DNA of 16,839 nucleotides, from positions 1-16,839 of the forward strand of contig QZKU01000005.1 in assembly GCA_003598085.1 (NCBI GenBank), written 5' to 3'. The notes under the pieces were generated by a model. It was not told the origin of the DNA, did no database searches, and saw only the letters and a program-made list of their open reading frames with translations. Source of the stretch: Candidatus Abyssobacteria bacterium SURF_5. GTDB taxonomy: Bacteria; Abyssobacteria; SURF-5. How positions within the stretch are numbered: position 1 is the first letter of the stretch; each line of letters begins with the position of its first letter. The translations under genes were made by a program, and so were the position numbers. Positions 14,077-16,839 of the stretch are shown one piece after another.

Positions 14077-14853
14077 ATGGGTCACGAGAGAGTCGGAAGA
14101 TTGCCGAAGTCTCAGTGTTGGCGCAATATAGTTGATACTATCGCCGCGTCAGCATATTCTGCTGAGCCTCTCACGGCTACTCTTGCAGCCAAGACGATCG
14201 AAAATGTTAAACATCGCTTTTTCGCTATTCATAAGGATAAAGGGGTCCAAGCCGCTTTTGCCTACCTGATCTCTCTTGCTACTGACCATCTTCCGGAAAC
14301 AGAAGGTTTGGCTTCGCCTGAGACTCGACTAAACGAAAATCCCTCCCCAATAAGGCTGGCGAAGCAACTGAATGAATGGGTAAGGAAACACGCAAGTTCG
14401 AACGAATACGCGGAAATCGCCTGTCGAGCAGGCGCTGACAGTATAGCTGAATGGACAAAAGCAAGTAGTCGTCAGAGGAGCCTATTTGACGACAGCATGG
14501 ATGCCAAGACCGTTTGGTCGAAGTCCGCTAGTGCAAGAGGCTTCTGCGAGGTAGCACGGACTTTCTTTGCTAGTTTTACAGAACGTTATCTACGTTATTT
14601 TCTGGAGCGCGAAGCATCCGCGACTTTGCCTTCGCTGAAGGCTCGCGAAGAGTTTTCGAAAAACCTTCACACACACATAGATAGTGTTTCAAAACATGCT
14701 TTTGAGACTTCCAAGATCACCCAATCGTTCGCAGCTGGGTGGTTCAATAATCATGCCCTAAAATCACGACCATCCGATAGAGAGATCGAAGGCTTCCTTG
14801 CGATTGCATTTGGCAAGATCCAAGAGGAAATGCAGAGAGAATCGACGAAATGA
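14077..14853 (+). CDS. Helical partner protein of the QueC-like gene
   Basis: A 258-residue, probably cytoplasmic and mostly alpha-helical protein without a recognised catalytic motif. It opens with MGHERVGRLPKSQCWRNIV, which looks like a conserved N-terminal signature. The middle has DKGVQAAFAYLISLA, and the C-terminal half has FFASFTERYLRYFLERE and ITQSFAAGWFNNHA. The stop TGA overlaps the next gene's ATG (ATGA at 14850-14853), so the two are translationally coupled and their products likely act together. By position it corresponds to QatB in qatABCD systems, the gene before the QueC-like qatC. I cannot show homology to QatB, whose N-terminus I remember as different. No signal peptide or membrane segment is seen. 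Function unknown; the gene call itself is strong. Confidence 0.85.
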   Translation: MGHERVGRLPKSQCWRNIVDTIAASAYSAEPLTATLAAKTIENVKHRFFAIHKDKGVQAAFAYLISLATDHLPETEGLASPETRLNENPSPIRLAKQLNEWVRKHASSNEYAEIACRAGADSIAEWTKASSRQRSLFDDSMDAKTVWSKSASARGFCEVARTFFASFTERYLRYFLEREASATLPSLKAREEFSKNLHTHIDSVSKHAFETSKITQSFAAGWFNNHALKSRPSDREIEGFLAIAFGKIQEEMQRESTK

Positions 14854-16706
14854 CTGCAAGAGCGGGCCGACATATTATTCTTGGGAATGGAGCAGAAGGC
14901 CCAGAGAATGTAGTCAATCCGTTTGTGCTTAATTATCTGGACGGTCGAGGGCCCGTTAACGTTCGTATAGGACTGCAGCGCTTAGTGCGTTCAGTCTATC
15001 ATCTACCTCCGCGCATTTTAGATTTGCTGGAAATCGCCGGTTACGTTTTTGCCGCTGACCGCAGCATCTCTAGGGGACGCAATGATTTGGTGGAGTATCA
15101 TTCATGGTCCCGTTCCATCGAATTCCATATTCGCGTTAGAGACTGTGAGTTCTGGTCGCAACATCTCGTGACAGAACGTCTTCGGGAAGTTTTGAAGTTC
15201 ATGACCGGTGATGCGGAATTTTCTTTTCACTTTCAACCTGGCCATTCCACTGAGCCTACAAGCTTGTTTGACCTTCCCGAATGCCGTATAGAGCCAAAAG
15301 CTGGTGAACCAAATGTATGTCTCTTCTCCGGTGGCATTGATTCTCTTTGCGGAGCGCTTGATCTACTCGCACACGAGGACAAGGAGGTAATCCTAGTGAG
15401 TCATCAGTCGCAACCCGGGACTGTGCGAACACAGAAGAGCCTTGTGGATGCGCTCGACCGACTTTATCCCCGTAGAGTTGCACATTTCAAGTTTGAGTGT
15501 ACTCTAAAGGGAGCTCGCGCAGATGAAGAGACACAGAGAAGCCGCTCGTTCTTATATACAAGCGTGGCTTATGCTATAGCTTGGGCCTACGGACAGAAAC
15601 GTATTAATGTTTTCGAGAACGGCGTTACAAGCATAAACCTAAGGCGAAGAGAGGATCTGGCAAACGCCCGCGCAAGCAGGACCACCCATCCTCAGACAAT
15701 GGCTCGGATGGCCACGCTCCTTTCCTTAATCGATGGACAACCATTTGAAATCGCTCTTCCTTATCTCTTCTCGACAAAAACGGATGTCATTCGAAAGCTC
15801 GCGTCGGTTGCCGAAGATTTGCTTGCAAGTTCTGTATCCTGCAGCCGTACTGTTAAAAAAAGAGACACAACACACTGCGGTCACTGCTTTCAATGTATCG
15901 ACCGAAGGATCGCATCGTACGCAGCGGAAGCTGAGACAATAGACCATCGGGGTTTGTATATGACAGATATAGTATCAGATCACATTGACGATCGAGAAGC
16001 GAGAAACATTATGATCGATTATATTCGTCAAGCGAAATCGTTTTCAGAAGATTCTGCAGACAAATTCTACGAGGAATATCTTAGTGACCTAGCCGAATGT
16101 CTCGATTACCTGCCCTTAGATTGCCTGGACCAAGAAAAGGTCTGTCGAATATGGGATCTCTTCAGAAAACACGGAAACCAGGTTCGGGACGGCCTAAACA
16201 GAATCAGAGCGCTTCATGAGGATGTGTTCGAATCCCTGCCTGAACATTCCCTTCTCCATCTCATCTCTCTCCGTGAATACCTGAAGCCAGAGGTTGAAAG
16301 GCTCGTAGCAACTATCTGCAAGACATTGCAATCACCGATAGCGGAAATGTTCGCTCGACATCGTCCTGTTGACGAACCAGATTTGAATGAAAAGCTAGGG
16401 GCATTCCTCCGAAGTCACGAACCAAAAATCCGAAGCGAACATCCCAACGTATCGTTTGCCTGCGCTAGAGTCATTCCAGATCATGGTTCCATAGAGGTAG
16501 ACTTATTAATAGAAGCAAAATATATAAGAGGCAACACCTCTCCATCAAAGGCAACAGAGGGTATAGCTGCTGATCTTACGAAGTACCCTGATCAGGCTTA
16601 CATTCTTTTCATTGTTTACGATCCAGAACATAAAATTCTGGACGACAATGCTTTTTGCAAAGACATTCGAGCGAAAAGGCCGAGTAGAGTATTGATAATT
16701 CGATAA
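14850..16706 (+). CDS. QatC/QueC-like PP-loop protein fused to a PD-(D/E)XK nuclease-like domain
   Basis: A 618-residue protein with four parts. Residues about 1-150 resemble the N-terminal region of QatC-type proteins, with ILDLLEIAGYVFAADRSISR, a W-x-R segment, FW and FMTGD. Residues about 150-370 are a QueC-like ATP-pyrophosphatase domain: PP-loop FSGGIDSL with Ser160-Ser165, and a zinc site C331-x11-C343-x2-C346-x2-C349 in the HCGHCFQCIDRR context. Residues about 380-520 are helical. Residues about 525-618 look like a PD-(D/E)XK nuclease of the DpnII/MboI-associated type: Pro543-Asp544, then EVDLLIEAKYIR with Glu555 and Lys557, followed by DLTKY and ILFIVYDP. QueC makes 7-cyano-7-deazaguanine; QatC is its relative in anti-phage Qat systems. 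The nuclease fusion suggests a self-contained effector. The gene is complete; further operon members may lie beyond the window. Confidence 0.88.
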   Translation: MTARAGRHIILGNGAEGPENVVNPFVLNYLDGRGPVNVRIGLQRLVRSVYHLPPRILDLLEIAGYVFAADRSISRGRNDLVEYHSWSRSIEFHIRVRDCEFWSQHLVTERLREVLKFMTGDAEFSFHFQPGHSTEPTSLFDLPECRIEPKAGEPNVCLFSGGIDSLCGALDLLAHEDKEVILVSHQSQPGTVRTQKSLVDALDRLYPRRVAHFKFECTLKGARADEETQRSRSFLYTSVAYAIAWAYGQKRINVFENGVTSINLRRREDLANARASRTTHPQTMARMATLLSLIDGQPFEIALPYLFSTKTDVIRKLASVAEDLLASSVSCSRTVKKRDTTHCGHCFQCIDRRIASYAAEAETIDHRGLYMTDIVSDHIDDREARNIMIDYIRQAKSFSEDSADKFYEEYLSDLAECLDYLPLDCLDQEKVCRIWDLFRKHGNQVRDGLNRIRALHEDVFESLPEHSLLHLISLREYLKPEVERLVATICKTLQSPIAEMFARHRPVDEPDLNEKLGAFLRSHEPKIRSEHPNVSFACARVIPDHGSIEVDLLIEAKYIRGNTSPSKATEGIAADLTKYPDQAYILFIVYDPEHKILDDNAFCKDIRAKRPSRVLIIR

Positions 16707-16839
16707 CAGAGTTGGTAAGAAAAAAAGACGAGAAAGATGGAGGGTCATCTCTAAAAACCAAAGTCAAGAAAAAAATCTCCTTTTCCCTCCTTAATTACCA
16801 TCTTTTGATTTTGGAGGGCATCCATAACGCAAGCGCCGA
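16707..16839. other. Terminal spacer
   Basis: An A-rich stretch with a small AGATG/CATCT inverted repeat (about 16735-16755). No gene start, terminator or attC-like site is convincing before the window ends. Confidence 0.4.

Overview
The window looks like a piece of chromosome, probably a metagenome-derived contig, from an uncultured Gram-negative bacterium. Three long secreted proteins begin with clear Sec signal peptides. The spaces between genes carry many degenerate interspersed repeats, and good sigma70-type promoters are readable on both strands. I see no rRNA or tRNA genes and cannot name a phylum.

Left part (1-6844): a minus-strand secreted transglutaminase-like protein (136-1488) diverges from a secreted seven-repeat, beta-propeller-like protein (2061-3545). 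Each has its own strong promoter and a long, structured 5' leader. A repeat-filled gap follows, then an ABC-F ATPase (4123-6117) and an iron-sulfur flavoprotein / FMN reductase (6254-6844).

Middle part (6845-12935): a minus-strand toxin-antitoxin locus has an intact antitoxin, but its RelE-family toxin is broken by one extra base. The toxin promoter contains a perfect 16-bp operator-like palindrome. Next come a solo promoter-plus-signal-peptide cassette (8091-8256), a gene tail (8391-8549) and a DesVI/TylM1-like methyltransferase (8552-9322). A secreted parallel beta-helix protein (9540-11060) and a secreted coiled-coil HExxH metallopeptidase-like protein (11091-12935) follow closely enough to be an operon. 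The beta-helix protein shares its C-terminal ~100 residues with the propeller protein. The same promoter is found upstream of both genes and of the solo cassette, so one expression and targeting cassette appears to have been copied locally.

Right part (12936-16839): this is an accessory, defence-like segment. A one-pass membrane protein (13201-13800) is followed within 3 nt by a 71-bp attC-like hairpin. Next is a short reading frame interrupted by an in-frame amber with a hairpin just downstream. Two translationally coupled genes (14077-14853 and 14850-16706) follow. The second encodes a QatC/QueC-like protein with a PP-loop and Cys4 zinc site, fused to a C-terminal PD-(D/E)XK nuclease-like domain. 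No QatA ATPase or QatD (TatD-like) gene is visible before the window ends 133 nt later. This pair is the best candidate for an undescribed system: a compact, nuclease-armed relative of Qat anti-phage defence.
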